Source of the DNA: Bacteroidota bacterium
GTDB taxonomy: Bacteria > Bacteroidota > Bacteroidia > Bacteroidales > JACABE01
Reading direction: 5' to 3'
DNA: 64,000 nt
Assembly: GCA_026391675.1 (NCBI GenBank)
Contig: JAPLDQ010000019.1
Location: 23,780 to 87,779 of the forward strand
Shown here: positions 34,535-44,200 of the stretch, piece after piece
How the letters are laid out: each line of letters begins with the position of its first letter
Numbering within the stretch: position 1 is the first letter of the stretch
Translations under genes and position numbers: made by a program
Notes under the pieces: generated by a model
Seen by the model: only the letters and a program-made list of their open reading frames with translations
What the model was told of the DNA's origin: nothing
The model's database searches: none

Positions 34535-35416
34535 GTGAGTCTAAAACCGTTTTTTAATTCAAATGACAAAAACTTCTACCTCCTAAAAGGAGATACAATG
34601 GAACTATTGCCTCAATTTAAGCATAAGTTTGATATGGTCTTTGCAGATCCGCCCTATTTTTTATCAAATAATGGTTTATCTATTCAAAGTGGTAAAATTG
34701 TTAGTGTTAATAAAGGGAAATGGGATAAATCACATGGTTTTGAATATGTAAATGATTTTAATAGAAAATGGCTTTCTTTAGTTCGTGATAAAATGAAAGA
34801 TGATGCAACAATTTGGATTAGTGGGACAATGCATAATATTTTTTCTATTGGACAAATACTAACTGAATTAGATTTTAAAATCCTTAATGTCATTACATGG
34901 GAGAAAAGTAATCCACCACCAAATTTCTCATGTCGTTTTTTTACACATTCAACAGAGCAAATAATCTGGGCTCGTAAAAATGATAAAGTCCCTCATTATT
35001 TCAATTATGAACTTATGAAACAATTAAATGGTGATAAGCAGATGAAGGATGTTTGGAAAATGCCTGCAATTGCTCCATGGGAAAAATCTTGCGGGAAGCA
35101 CCCCACTCAAAAACCATTATCTGTTTTAACTCGTTTAATTTTAGCTTCAACAAAACAAAATGATTGGATTTTAGATCCTTTTACCGGTAGCAGCACAACT
35201 GGGATTTCAGCTAATTTAGCTAATAGACGTTTTTTAGGTATTGATTTAGAAGAAGATTATTTAAATATTAGTAAAAACAGAAAACTTGAAATTCAAAACA
35301 ATAAAATTGCTGAATTATACAGACAAAAAATAAATGGATTTAATAATAAAAAAGAACTAGAGCTTTTTTTGTTTGAAGAACCAAATTATGAATATAAATC
35401 TGAATTAAAATTATAA
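34535..35416 (+). CDS. Second DNA methyltransferase (DpnA/M2-like, beta class)
   Basis: A 293-residue protein; GTG start at 34535, 2 bp after the previous stop. Motif IV FADPPYFLSNNGL is N-terminal (about 34-46) and motif I LDPFTGSSTTG (about 210-220) C-terminal: beta-class order, as in DpnA, which accompanies DpnM in DpnII systems and also methylates single-stranded GATC. This makes the operon a genuine DpnII-type set. Confidence 0.85.
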   Translation: MSLKPFFNSNDKNFYLLKGDTMELLPQFKHKFDMVFADPPYFLSNNGLSIQSGKIVSVNKGKWDKSHGFEYVNDFNRKWLSLVRDKMKDDATIWISGTMHNIFSIGQILTELDFKILNVITWEKSNPPPNFSCRFFTHSTEQIIWARKNDKVPHYFNYELMKQLNGDKQMKDVWKMPAIAPWEKSCGKHPTQKPLSVLTRLILASTKQNDWILDPFTGSSTTGISANLANRRFLGIDLEEDYLNISKNRKLEIQNNKIAELYRQKINGFNNKKELELFLFEEPNYEYKSELKL

Positions 35417-35435
35417 AAGTTTAAATCAACTATTT

Positions 35436-35918
35436 ATGCCTAACCCATTCAATTTTAACTCACTCAAAGGCCGCATGGCAGAACAATTAATACAGGATTT
35501 ATTTATTCAAAATGATTACAATGTATTTAATTACGGATTAGAACGTTTGCACCCTTCATTGAGTAAAATGATTAAATTTAATGACCACACAACAAGTAAA
35601 GAGCTTCGATATATGCCCGATTTTGTTGTTCAAAGTACATTGAATGGAGATTTATTTTATATGGAAGTAAAGTTCAGGGCCAACGGTTATTTTGCATTTG
35701 ATGAAAAATACGATAATTACCCATACAGGAATGCATGGTTTGTTATTGTGTCTCCAGATAAAATACAGTGCATGCATTATAAGCATTTAAAAAAAGGAAA
35801 TGCTATAAGTTCTGAAACGAATTATAAATTGGGTAGTGTGCGTTCGTTTCATTTCAATGCAGATAGTATTAAAGAATACGCTGAATATGCCCGGTTGATG
35901 TTTGGAGCATTTAAATAA
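35436..35918 (+). CDS. PD-(D/E)XK nuclease-like protein
   Basis: A 160-residue protein with the restriction-like core: helix Glu (E16) in KGRMAEQLIQDLF, MPDFVV (D62) and FYMEVKFRAN (E77, K79). This is the full E...D...ExK pattern. It ends the DpnII-type operon and may be a second nuclease or an accessory such as a Holliday or repair-like nuclease. No target is known. Confidence 0.65.
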   Translation: MPNPFNFNSLKGRMAEQLIQDLFIQNDYNVFNYGLERLHPSLSKMIKFNDHTTSKELRYMPDFVVQSTLNGDLFYMEVKFRANGYFAFDEKYDNYPYRNAWFVIVSPDKIQCMHYKHLKKGNAISSETNYKLGSVRSFHFNADSIKEYAEYARLMFGAFK

Positions 35919-36009
35919 ATTCCTCAATATTTCTTCGCTGCAACTCCTAATTCCTTGTTATAAAATTTAAATTATCCATTTATTTGTTTGAGAAATAAAT
36001 GGATAATTT

Positions 36010-36047
36010 TTTGTCCTTTCCCATTCCTCTCTCCTATTTTATGTTTG
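36010..36047 (+). promoter_or_regulatory. Late promoter B (TTTGTCCTTTC ... TATGTTTG)
   Basis: Exact TATGTTTG -7 box, 38 bp total length, followed by CTGAAAA and the ATG at 36063. It supports a start at 36063 rather than an upstream one. Confidence 0.75.
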
Positions 36048-36062
36048 CTGAAAATTACAACA

Positions 36063-36347
36063 ATGAGTAATGTTCAGAAAATTAAACGGCTAAATATGCT
36101 TAGGGAGTTCGATGTCAAAGAAACGCCTGAGGGTAAACAAATATTTTTTTCCATTGGCTTTGTAAAAATTAATGGTGAGCTCGTGTTTTTACCCCGAGCT
36201 GTAGCCTGTGGTTTGCCCTTTAATTTAAAGCAAAACAGAATGCGGGGTGTTGTGGCTGTGGATGCCAAAGGGGATAAAATTGGTCATGTTTATTCAGTAA
36301 GAATCGACAATATTGTTGCTTGGAATGGAAAAAAAGTATTTATATGA
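36063..36347 (+). CDS. Small protein before portal
   Basis: A 94-residue, beta-rich, basic protein; start at ATG 36063 just after late promoter B. Its stop overlaps the portal start (ATGA). No family recognised. Possibly a head-associated protein. Confidence 0.65.
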   Translation: MSNVQKIKRLNMLREFDVKETPEGKQIFFSIGFVKINGELVFLPRAVACGLPFNLKQNRMRGVVAVDAKGDKIGHVYSVRIDNIVAWNGKKVFI

Positions 36348-37696
36348 GCAATACCGTTTTTAATAAAACCGGAGTTCCATTAATGAGCTTTGGCACCAAA
36401 CACTTCATGACAACTACCGGTGCCCCGAAAGTTGAGAAACGTCCTGCTGTTTCAAAAGAAACGCAAAAGCTTGACAGTAAAAGCATGGTTGGAGATTATG
36501 AAATTTCGCCCTGGTGTGATAATAATGATTTCCCGACAAAAGCCAATGAAATCATCAGAACTGTAGGTGTACTGAATACAGGATTGAAATATACCCGGAA
36601 TTTCACAATTGGCCAGGGTATTTTCCCTGTAAATGTAATTGGCTATGATGATAAGGGGAATGAGTTGTTGAAAGTCATAGAAGACCCGAAACTGATTAAT
36701 TTTTGCGAAGGAAGACTGGTCCGGCGGTATATGGAAAAAGCGTTGCGTGATTTCTTGAAATTCGGTGTAGCAAATGTACAACTGATTCCAAATGCTGATG
36801 CCAGTCAGCTGGTAGGTTTAAATGCCCTGAATGCAGTTTTTAACCGCTATACAGTGGCTAAGAATGGATTAATTGAAAAAGTAATTGTTTCTGGTAAATT
36901 TCCGGATTCTCCCGGTACTGAATTTGAAGCGTTTGATTTGCTAGATGAATATGATCCTATGGCGGATTTATTCAGAAGAAAAGTGAGCGGAAATCTGAAA
37001 GGAAAATCAGTGGTTTTTGCAATAAAAGACAGCTGGAGCAATAATGATTATTACAGCGAACCGGCCTGGTGGAGCGCTTATCTTGCTGGATGGATAGATA
37101 TAGCCAAAGTAGTGCCAAAGTTCCTTGTAAAGGCTTATGAGAATCAAATAAGCTGGAAATGGCACATTCAGATTCCTTATGCATTCTGGGATAAGAAATT
37201 CCCTGCAGCGGATTATCCTGATGCTGAAAAACGCAAAACGGCAATTGAAGAGTACATGGATTTGATAGAAACAAATCTGTGTGGTGAGGAGAATGCTGAC
37301 AAACCTATTTTTACGTTTTTTGAAATCAACCCTAACAATGGTAAAGTGGAAGAGCAATGGATCATCAAGCCTTTGGAAAACAAACTGAACAATGATCAGA
37401 ATCTGATTACTTCTGCTGCAGCTAACAGTGAGATTTTGTTTTCGCTCATGATAAATCCTAACGTAATGGGTGCCGGTATGCCGGGTGGAACTTATGCCGG
37501 AAATCAGGGGGGCTCAAACATTCGTGAAGCTTTTCTGGTAAATATTGCCAATGCATGGCTCGACAGGCAAAACTTATTGGATCCGCTGGAGTGTTTTCTT
37601 GAATATAATGGAGTAAAAGATGTGCAGCTTAGATTCCGCAATACCATTCTTACAACCTTGGACACTGGAGCCGGTAGCAAGAAAACCTTGAGCTAA
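36344..37696 (+). CDS. Portal protein
   Basis: A 450-residue protein starting at the ATG that overlaps the upstream TGA. The acidic/aromatic core (SPWCDNNDFPTKANEIIRTVGVLNTGLKYTRNF), long central helices and a C-terminal AAANSEILFSLMINPNVMGAG followed by SNIREAF resemble portals of Bacteroidota siphophages. Position after terminase (apart from cargo) and before head-completion genes supports the call. Confidence 0.7.
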   Translation: MSNTVFNKTGVPLMSFGTKHFMTTTGAPKVEKRPAVSKETQKLDSKSMVGDYEISPWCDNNDFPTKANEIIRTVGVLNTGLKYTRNFTIGQGIFPVNVIGYDDKGNELLKVIEDPKLINFCEGRLVRRYMEKALRDFLKFGVANVQLIPNADASQLVGLNALNAVFNRYTVAKNGLIEKVIVSGKFPDSPGTEFEAFDLLDEYDPMADLFRRKVSGNLKGKSVVFAIKDSWSNNDYYSEPAWWSAYLAGWIDIAKVVPKFLVKAYENQISWKWHIQIPYAFWDKKFPAADYPDAEKRKTAIEEYMDLIETNLCGEENADKPIFTFFEINPNNGKVEEQWIIKPLENKLNNDQNLITSAAANSEILFSLMINPNVMGAGMPGGTYAGNQGGSNIREAFLVNIANAWLDRQNLLDPLECFLEYNGVKDVQLRFRNTILTTLDTGAGSKKTLS

Positions 37697-37731
37697 AACA
37701 TGTATCATTATAAAAATTAAATTCATTAATT

Positions 37732-38706
37732 ATGTTTTTTGAAAACACAGAAGAAGTTCAGAAATTCCTGCCGGTAAGTAATAACGTGGATTTTGCAAGA
37801 TTAAAGCCTCATATTACGCAAATTGAGGATGAATTTATTTTCCCTTTATTAGGTGAAAGCATAGCGGATGTAAAAATATATCTTGCCAAAAACACAGCTG
37901 ATGAGAAATTTGACCCGCTTTTGTTTACAATTCAAAATGCTGTGGCTCATCTGATGTATTGGCGGGGATATGATGTGTTGAACGCTTATATCAGCGATGG
38001 TGGCTTTAAACGCATTGAAAGTGATAAGGTAAAGAGCTTGTTTAAGTACCAGGAAGATAATCTGAGAGATTATTTTAAAAACATTGCCTTTAACAGCCTT
38101 GACAGTATGCTTGAAAAATTGGAAATTTTCCAGGCTGCGATAAATCAAAATGCAAAAGCCACCTCTTGGTATAAAGCTTTGCACGATGATTTTATTAATA
38201 ATGCAAAAGATTTTTCAACCACCTATGATATTGGCAACAGCAGATTAATTTTTCTGCGATTAAAAAAACACATGCAGCTGGTAAAGGATCTGCAATTATC
38301 GAAAGTTTTTGGTGCTGTAAACTGGGCTTATTTACTTTCTGAATTATCAAAAATGGATGATGCCTCTCCTGCAGCTAAAGTAAAAGCTGTTCTGCCATTG
38401 TGCAGTAAAGCCTTGGCCTTTTTATCTGTTGCCTTGCTGATGGAAGAAAGTGGTGCTGATTTGACAGACAAGGGTCTGGTATATGAGGGCTCAACTTCTC
38501 AGAATAATGCAGCTGTGGCAAAATTTCCCAGTGATATCGAAAGGGTAAATAAATTGATATCCCGGAACAGAAATATTGGAGAAGCCTATTTAAAGGAATT
38601 GAAGAATTATTTACTTAAAAATTCGCTGGATTGGAATGGATATATTGCACCTAAAAATGGTGTATTGAACAGGGATAACGGTGGAAGAAAATGCTTTTTT
38701 GCCTGA
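37732..38706 (+). CDS. Head completion / DUF6712-like protein
   Basis: A 324-residue helical protein. The N-terminal part (VDFARLKPHITQIEDEFIFPLLG ... AVAHLMYWRGYDVLNAYISDGGFKRIESD) resembles the DUF6712 group of Bacteroidota phages, which lies in the head-tail connector position. Directly after portal. Function inferred from order. Confidence 0.55.
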   Translation: MFFENTEEVQKFLPVSNNVDFARLKPHITQIEDEFIFPLLGESIADVKIYLAKNTADEKFDPLLFTIQNAVAHLMYWRGYDVLNAYISDGGFKRIESDKVKSLFKYQEDNLRDYFKNIAFNSLDSMLEKLEIFQAAINQNAKATSWYKALHDDFINNAKDFSTTYDIGNSRLIFLRLKKHMQLVKDLQLSKVFGAVNWAYLLSELSKMDDASPAAKVKAVLPLCSKALAFLSVALLMEESGADLTDKGLVYEGSTSQNNAAVAKFPSDIERVNKLISRNRNIGEAYLKELKNYLLKNSLDWNGYIAPKNGVLNRDNGGRKCFFA

Positions 38707-38707
38707 T

Positions 38708-39445
38708 ATGAAGAAAATTGAAGTAAGTTATAGATGTTGTGGAATTCTTATAAAAAAGAAAAGAATCATTCCGAATGCCTGGGAGGATATTAGTGTTGAG
38801 CAACTAATTGCAATAGCTGAACATTATCTGGGCATAACAAATGAAGATATTTTTCTGGCAAAAATCTGCTGTATCAATAGAAACAAAATCAAAAATATGC
38901 CGCTATATTTTAAGTATAAACTGGCAAATGAGTTTAAATTTATTGTTGATTATTCACCCTATAATTCTTTTATTATCAAAAACATAAAACAGCTGCAATC
39001 TCCAAAAAATCGTCTTGAAGGAATGAGCTTTGGGCAGTTTATGTTTGCGGATAGTTTTTATAATAATTGGTGTGAAAATGAGCAGGCTGAAGAATTAAAT
39101 AAATTTATTGCCTGCCTGTATCTGCCTGAAAATTATATATTTTCTGAGAAATACATCAATACGCATGCTCAATATTGTGCTAAAATTGATAGGCGAATTA
39201 AGTATGCTATATCATTAAATTATCGCTTAATTAAAGAATGGCTAACTAACAAATACCCTTTAATTTATGAAAGAAATAATGCTGAAAAAAAGCAGCGTAA
39301 AACCTCAAAAAATGGCTGGGTGAATGTTTTTGAAAATATTGTGGGCGATGATATTATTCATGCTGACAATTATGCTCAATTACCCTTGCATACTGTATTA
39401 CGCTTTCTGACCAATAAAATAAAAGAGAATGCAAAAATCAAGTAG
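38708..39445 (+). CDS. Unknown phage assembly protein
   Basis: A 245-residue basic helical protein; the ATG at 38708, one base after the preceding stop, is preferred over the GTG at 38681. It overlaps the next gene by 17 bp. No family recognised. In this place a neck or tail assembly protein is likely. Confidence 0.55.
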   Translation: MKKIEVSYRCCGILIKKKRIIPNAWEDISVEQLIAIAEHYLGITNEDIFLAKICCINRNKIKNMPLYFKYKLANEFKFIVDYSPYNSFIIKNIKQLQSPKNRLEGMSFGQFMFADSFYNNWCENEQAEELNKFIACLYLPENYIFSEKYINTHAQYCAKIDRRIKYAISLNYRLIKEWLTNKYPLIYERNNAEKKQRKTSKNGWVNVFENIVGDDIIHADNYAQLPLHTVLRFLTNKIKENAKIK

Positions 39446-39938
39446 TTTCAGCGCTTTGGTGGATTATTTTAAGGATATAGCCACCCAACATATTGCCATA
39501 CAGCATACGGATGCTAAAAAGCATTTTTTTCGTTTTGAGCTGGATGAAGTGTTGTCCGGTTTAAATGGCATCAACTACCCTGCTTTAATTCTGGAAGGTT
39601 ATAAATTTGATTTTACTGACAATAAAAGCGATAATATCCAGAAAAAAAGACAGGGTGCATTTATTTTGCTGGATCATGTGGGAGATGCCGGTGATTATAC
39701 TAAAATTCATGAGGTATGGGATGCATTGGAAGAAATCGGAGATGATATCCTGGCTAAAATTAAAGCAGACAAAATGAAATCCGGAAATCCGGTAATGAAT
39801 TTTGAATTTTCAGAAGTAAATGCAAATCTGATTGCCACTGAAATGGGTATGCATTATGGAATCCGCTTTCTCTTTTCAATAGACAGCAAATTTAATGCTG
39901 CTGTAAATCCCGATAAATGGCTTTCCCCAACAGTCTAA
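39429..39938 (+). CDS. Putative neck/tail terminator protein
   Basis: A 169-residue alpha/beta protein with a central alternation of strands and helices (FFRFELDEVL ... YPALILEGYKFDF ... AFILLDHVGDAGDYTKIHEVWDALEEIGDDIL), the general look of tail terminator or head-tail joining proteins. Order supports this. No catalytic motif. Confidence 0.5.
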   Translation: MQKSSSFSALVDYFKDIATQHIAIQHTDAKKHFFRFELDEVLSGLNGINYPALILEGYKFDFTDNKSDNIQKKRQGAFILLDHVGDAGDYTKIHEVWDALEEIGDDILAKIKADKMKSGNPVMNFEFSEVNANLIATEMGMHYGIRFLFSIDSKFNAAVNPDKWLSPTV

Positions 39939-39964
39939 AAGTCTAAACACCTAACAGCCTAAAA
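39939..39964 (+). repeat. Short low-complexity leader
   Basis: Repeated words 'agtctaaa', 'aacacctaacag' precede the next ATG, as in the leader at 11241. Confidence 0.4.
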
Positions 39965-40387
39965 ATGAGTGAATATACAGCACAGAATGCAATCGTAAAG
40001 CAATGGAAAAACCTGGTGCAACGTGAACTTAAAACCAGTCTTGGCCAGTTTACCAATGGTAAGCAGGGAATGGTGCAAAGAAAAGGCAGAATGGAAGATA
40101 AGCTGGCAAATTCATTGAAAGGCAGTATTCATTTAGATTACAACTTAGCCGATGGCGTGAGTTTTAAGTTTGAAAGGCATGGAATCTTCATTCATAAAGG
40201 TGTGGGCAAAGGATATAAGAGTACCAATGGTATGGTAATAAAATATTCTAAGAATCCTTCCGGGCATAGAAATGCTGCTGAATGGTTTAATCCGATTATG
40301 GAACATACTGTTCCTGAGCTTGCTGACAAATTAGCGGTAGTTAATGCAGATGCTGCTGTAAATGCAACAAGAATGAAGATTATTTAA
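39965..40387 (+). CDS. Putative head-tail joining protein
   Basis: A 140-residue basic protein (LKTSLGQFTNGKQGMVQRKGRMEDKLANSLKGSIHLDYN ... FERHGIFIHKGVGKGYKS) of a type often found before tail genes in Bacteroidota prophages. Role in head-tail completion is inferred from order. Confidence 0.5.
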   Translation: MSEYTAQNAIVKQWKNLVQRELKTSLGQFTNGKQGMVQRKGRMEDKLANSLKGSIHLDYNLADGVSFKFERHGIFIHKGVGKGYKSTNGMVIKYSKNPSGHRNAAEWFNPIMEHTVPELADKLAVVNADAAVNATRMKII

Positions 40388-40508
40388 AAAATAAAAAAAT
40401 CTTTAGCTAGCTAAAATTTATTTTATTTTTTTCAATAAATAAAATAATTTAGCCGCCTTAATGGCATTGAATTACAGCCTGATTTAATTAATCATTAACC
40501 TATTAAGA

Positions 40509-40850
40509 ATGAACACAAAAGATAAAAAAAATGAAGTAATCCACACGATTGGAAAAGCAAAAATTAGTGACGAATTGGTAGAATTAATTGAATACTGGCA
40601 GCAGGAAAATTGCCGGCCACTTCTAATTGATGTAAAAAATTTATGTGGTGCTATGGTTACTATTGGTAGCAGAGTGGATGAATTTCCTGAAAATGAACAA
40701 CCTGAAATAATTGAAGCTTTAAAATCCATATCGACTATTGTCCGAAATCTGAAATGCGTGGGTGAGATAGTAGTTTCATTTTTTCTTTTATTTAACATCG
40801 AAAAGCTTCTTGGATATGCAGAATATATGAATTTAGGAGAAATACTTTGA
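40509..40850 (+). CDS. Unknown protein between head and tail blocks
   Basis: A 113-residue, mostly helical protein without a recognised family. It follows an AT-rich gap with inverted repeats (about 40405-40455), so it has its own transcription unit and may be a moron. Confidence 0.5.
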   Translation: MNTKDKKNEVIHTIGKAKISDELVELIEYWQQENCRPLLIDVKNLCGAMVTIGSRVDEFPENEQPEIIEALKSISTIVRNLKCVGEIVVSFFLLFNIEKLLGYAEYMNLGEIL

Positions 40851-40913
40851 TTTATCATTCTTGATATCAAAATTATTTTGATATTTGTATTAATATTACA
40901 TAAAAATCAAGTT

Positions 40914-41114
40914 ATGAATCTTCCTAAATTTGCTAAATTCTATTCTTTAAAAGATAAAGGCGAAGTTTTGGTTAATATTATTCATATTAAACAAATTCTT
41001 ACTCATACAGAGTATTCTTCAGTATTAATATTAACCAATGATGTTAAGATTTTAGTAAGAGGTAGTGCTGATGAAACAGCTGAAATATTAAATAATATCA
41101 TCTGTAATAATTAA
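40914..41114 (+). CDS. Small unknown protein
   Basis: A 66-residue protein starting at ATG 40914, preceded by GATATTTG (a one-base variant of the -7 box). Strand-rich (VLVNIIHIKQIL...VLILTNDVKILV), reminiscent of LytTR- or FlbD-like small beta proteins, but not assignable. Own transcription unit, so a probable moron. Confidence 0.5.
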   Translation: MNLPKFAKFYSLKDKGEVLVNIIHIKQILTHTEYSSVLILTNDVKILVRGSADETAEILNNIICNN

Positions 41115-41150
41115 AGACTAAAAACACTCCTCTTAAAATTCCGATTTAAG

Positions 41151-41188
41151 CTTGTCCTTTCATAATCCCTCCGCCTTGTATTTATTTG
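41151..41188 (+). promoter_or_regulatory. Late promoter C (CTTGTCCTTTC ... TTTATTTG)
   Basis: 38-bp element like A, B and D with a weak -7 box, followed by CCGAAAA and the tape-measure ATG 16 bp later. Confidence 0.7.
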
Positions 41189-41204
41189 CCGAAAATTATT
41201 TCTT

Positions 41205-44200
41205 ATGGCAAATACCTATACAAGGCGGATTAATCTTTATATCAATGGCAAGGAAGTAAAGAACGATATTGCTTCCATTAAAGCAGAAATGAATAAGCTT
41301 GTTGCTCAACAAGCTCGCATGACCAGAGGATCAGAAGAATACATCAAAGCCTCAGCTCAAATCAGAACTCTGAACGGCATTATCAGGGAACATAAAAACG
41401 AATTGCAGGGCACTAGCGGAATGTGGGCTAAACTGGGGAAAGCAGGTGATGATTTCAATCGTTATTTTTCTTTGTTCGTGGCTTTTGGAGCTGCCTTGGG
41501 TGGCATTCTCTATTCAGGGAAACAGGCTATAAGTACTTTTGCTGAATTTGACGATAAGGTGGGTGATGTAATGAAAACTACAGGATTGGCCAAAGAGCAG
41601 GTCTATGCCATGAACGAGGAACTGAAAAAGATAAATACCCGCTCATCGCAAATGGATCTGATGGAATTGGGTAGAATTGCCGGTAAATTAGGGATTAGAG
41701 GTGAAAAGGATTTAATGGGTTTTATCAGAGCTGCCGATAAAATCAACGTTGCCCTGAAAGAGGATTTAGGTGGAAATACGGAAGAATCTATCCGTCATAT
41801 CGGAAAACTGGTCGATATCTTTAAAGTCAAAGATAAGTTTGGCATTGAGGATTCCTTATTGAAAGTCGGCAGTGCCATTAATGCCCTTGGTGCTACGAGT
41901 ACTGCCAATGAGCAGTATATGGTTGAGTTCACCAAACGTGTGGGCGGTATTGCTCCTCAGGCAGGTGTCAGCATACAAAATGTAATTGGTCTGGCTGCAG
42001 TATTGGATCAGCTGGGGCAAACATCAGAAGTTTCCAGTACTGTCTATTCAGCAGTAATCAGCGGTATGTATAAACATACAGCTGATTTTGCCAAAGCTGC
42101 CGGCATGGATATCAAAGCTTTTTCCAACTTATTGAAAAAAGATGCCAATGAAGCTTTTATCAAATTGATGGAAGGTTTAAGAGGTAATGCCGGTGGTATG
42201 GAAGAACTAACGGCCAGAATGGATGGTCTGGGTTTGGAAGGTAAGCGTAGCATTGCTGTATTGGGTGTTTTGGCTAATAATACGGATTTATTGAGAGAAC
42301 GCCAGGCTTTGAGTAATAATGAATTTGCCAAAGGCACTTCGCTGACCAATGAGTTTAACATCAAAAATGAAACAGCTCAGGCAAAACTAGAAAAAGCCCG
42401 CAAATCTTTGGCCAATATGACAGTTGAGCTGGGGCAAAAGCTAATGCCGGTATTAAGGGTTTCAACTAGCGGAATGAGCTATTTTGTAAAATCTGTAAGT
42501 GTGCTGACAGATTTCTTTATCAAACACAGTAGAGCCATTTTTACTACTACAGCTGTTTTGATTGCTTATGGTGTCGCATCTAAAATCGCTACCTTATGGA
42601 CCACTAGAAATACTGAGGGTACCATCATCAATACCATAGTTACCAAAGCCAAAACGATAGCCACTGAAGGGGCTTTTGCTGCTACACAATTGTATGCAGC
42701 TGCTCAAATGTTACTGGCAGGAAATATCAATGGCGCTACGCAAGCCATGCGGGTGTTTTTTGCAACAACTAAGCTGAATCCTATTGGATTGGCAGTTGCT
42801 TTAATTACAGCTGCTGTAGGTGCGTTTTTGATATTTAAAGACGGTTTGACAGCAACTTCAAGAGCAGCTTCTGAACTTTGGTCAACATTGGTGAAGCAAA
42901 GGGGTGAAATGAATAATTTATTTGATGCTGTAAAGAAAACCGGCGAAGGAACCAAGAGCCGTGCTGAAGGCATCAATAAAATAAATGAAGTTTATGGCCA
43001 GTACTTACCTAATCTTCTGACTGAGAAATCTACATTAAATGAGATTAATACGGCTCAATTAGCTGCCAATGCTTCATTGCGGGATGCTATTGTGCTAAAA
43101 TCGAAAGAAAAGGCAATGCAGGATATCATTGAAAAAAGTGCTGAAAAACAAAAAGATAATATCGCCTTATTGATTGACAAAGCTACTTCGAGCAAGGGTG
43201 TAGCTGCTGCCGGTTTATTCCAATCTCAATTGATGGATTTAATTGATGAAAATAATTCGCTAGATGTCGCAAGTGCTAAGTTCAAAAAGCTGGCTCAGGA
43301 TTATGAGATGAAAACCAGCGATGAAACGCTTGCCACTTTTGAAAAAATTGTAAGTGCCCGTCAGGACGAGAAGAAGGATTTAAGCGATTTAGATAGTTTC
43401 TACGCTTCTTTTATGGGCAATCGTAAAAAAGATTTAACGCTAGAGGAACAAATTACAGAGAAAAGAACAGCTTTAGCCCGGGCAGAAACCAAAGAACAAA
43501 AGGAAGAAATACTGGCAGAAATTAAATTGTTGGAAAAACGCAATACACTGAAGAAAAAGCCAAAACCTAATACTTCATTTAATTTCGTTCCGGATGAAAA
43601 GGAAAGCACCAAAAAATGGAGCTTAAATGATGATATCGCTTTTTTGCAGGCTAAAGAGAAATTAAATTACAAATTCTCGAAAGGAGAAATTGCCACTCAG
43701 GAAGAATTGGATGATCTTTTACTTGCCCTTGAAATTGAATTTCTGGGTAAACGTATCAAGCTGGGTAAAGAAAAAGGAGAAGAACTGGCAAAATTACAAG
43801 CTGATTTATCGGATAAAAAAGTAAAGCAAAGGCAGGATGAAATGAAGCGGGAGAAAGAATTGCTGGATGCCACCAAAGAAGGAATGAGCGATGCAGATAA
43901 AGAAAGATTTGCCTATGATCAGCGATTAATTGACCTCAAGCTTTTCGGAAAAGATTTACTCGACATGACTGAATCTGAATTAAAAGCGTATTTATCCTTA
44001 CAGCAAGCCCACAATGATAAATTGAACAAGTTGGATGCAGAAGCCATAGCCAAAGAATTAGAGCGTAAACAAAGCGCTTTTGATACTCAGTTTGAAAGTA
44101 TGAGAGCCAATCATGCAGAGGAGTTGAACAAGATTACTTCTTTTGCTGAGGCGAAAGCCATTTTGGCTGAAACCATGAGTGCAAAGGAATTGAAAAAAAT

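Noticed and set aside
35988..36062. Upstream start for the 36063 gene
   Set aside because: It would run through late promoter B.
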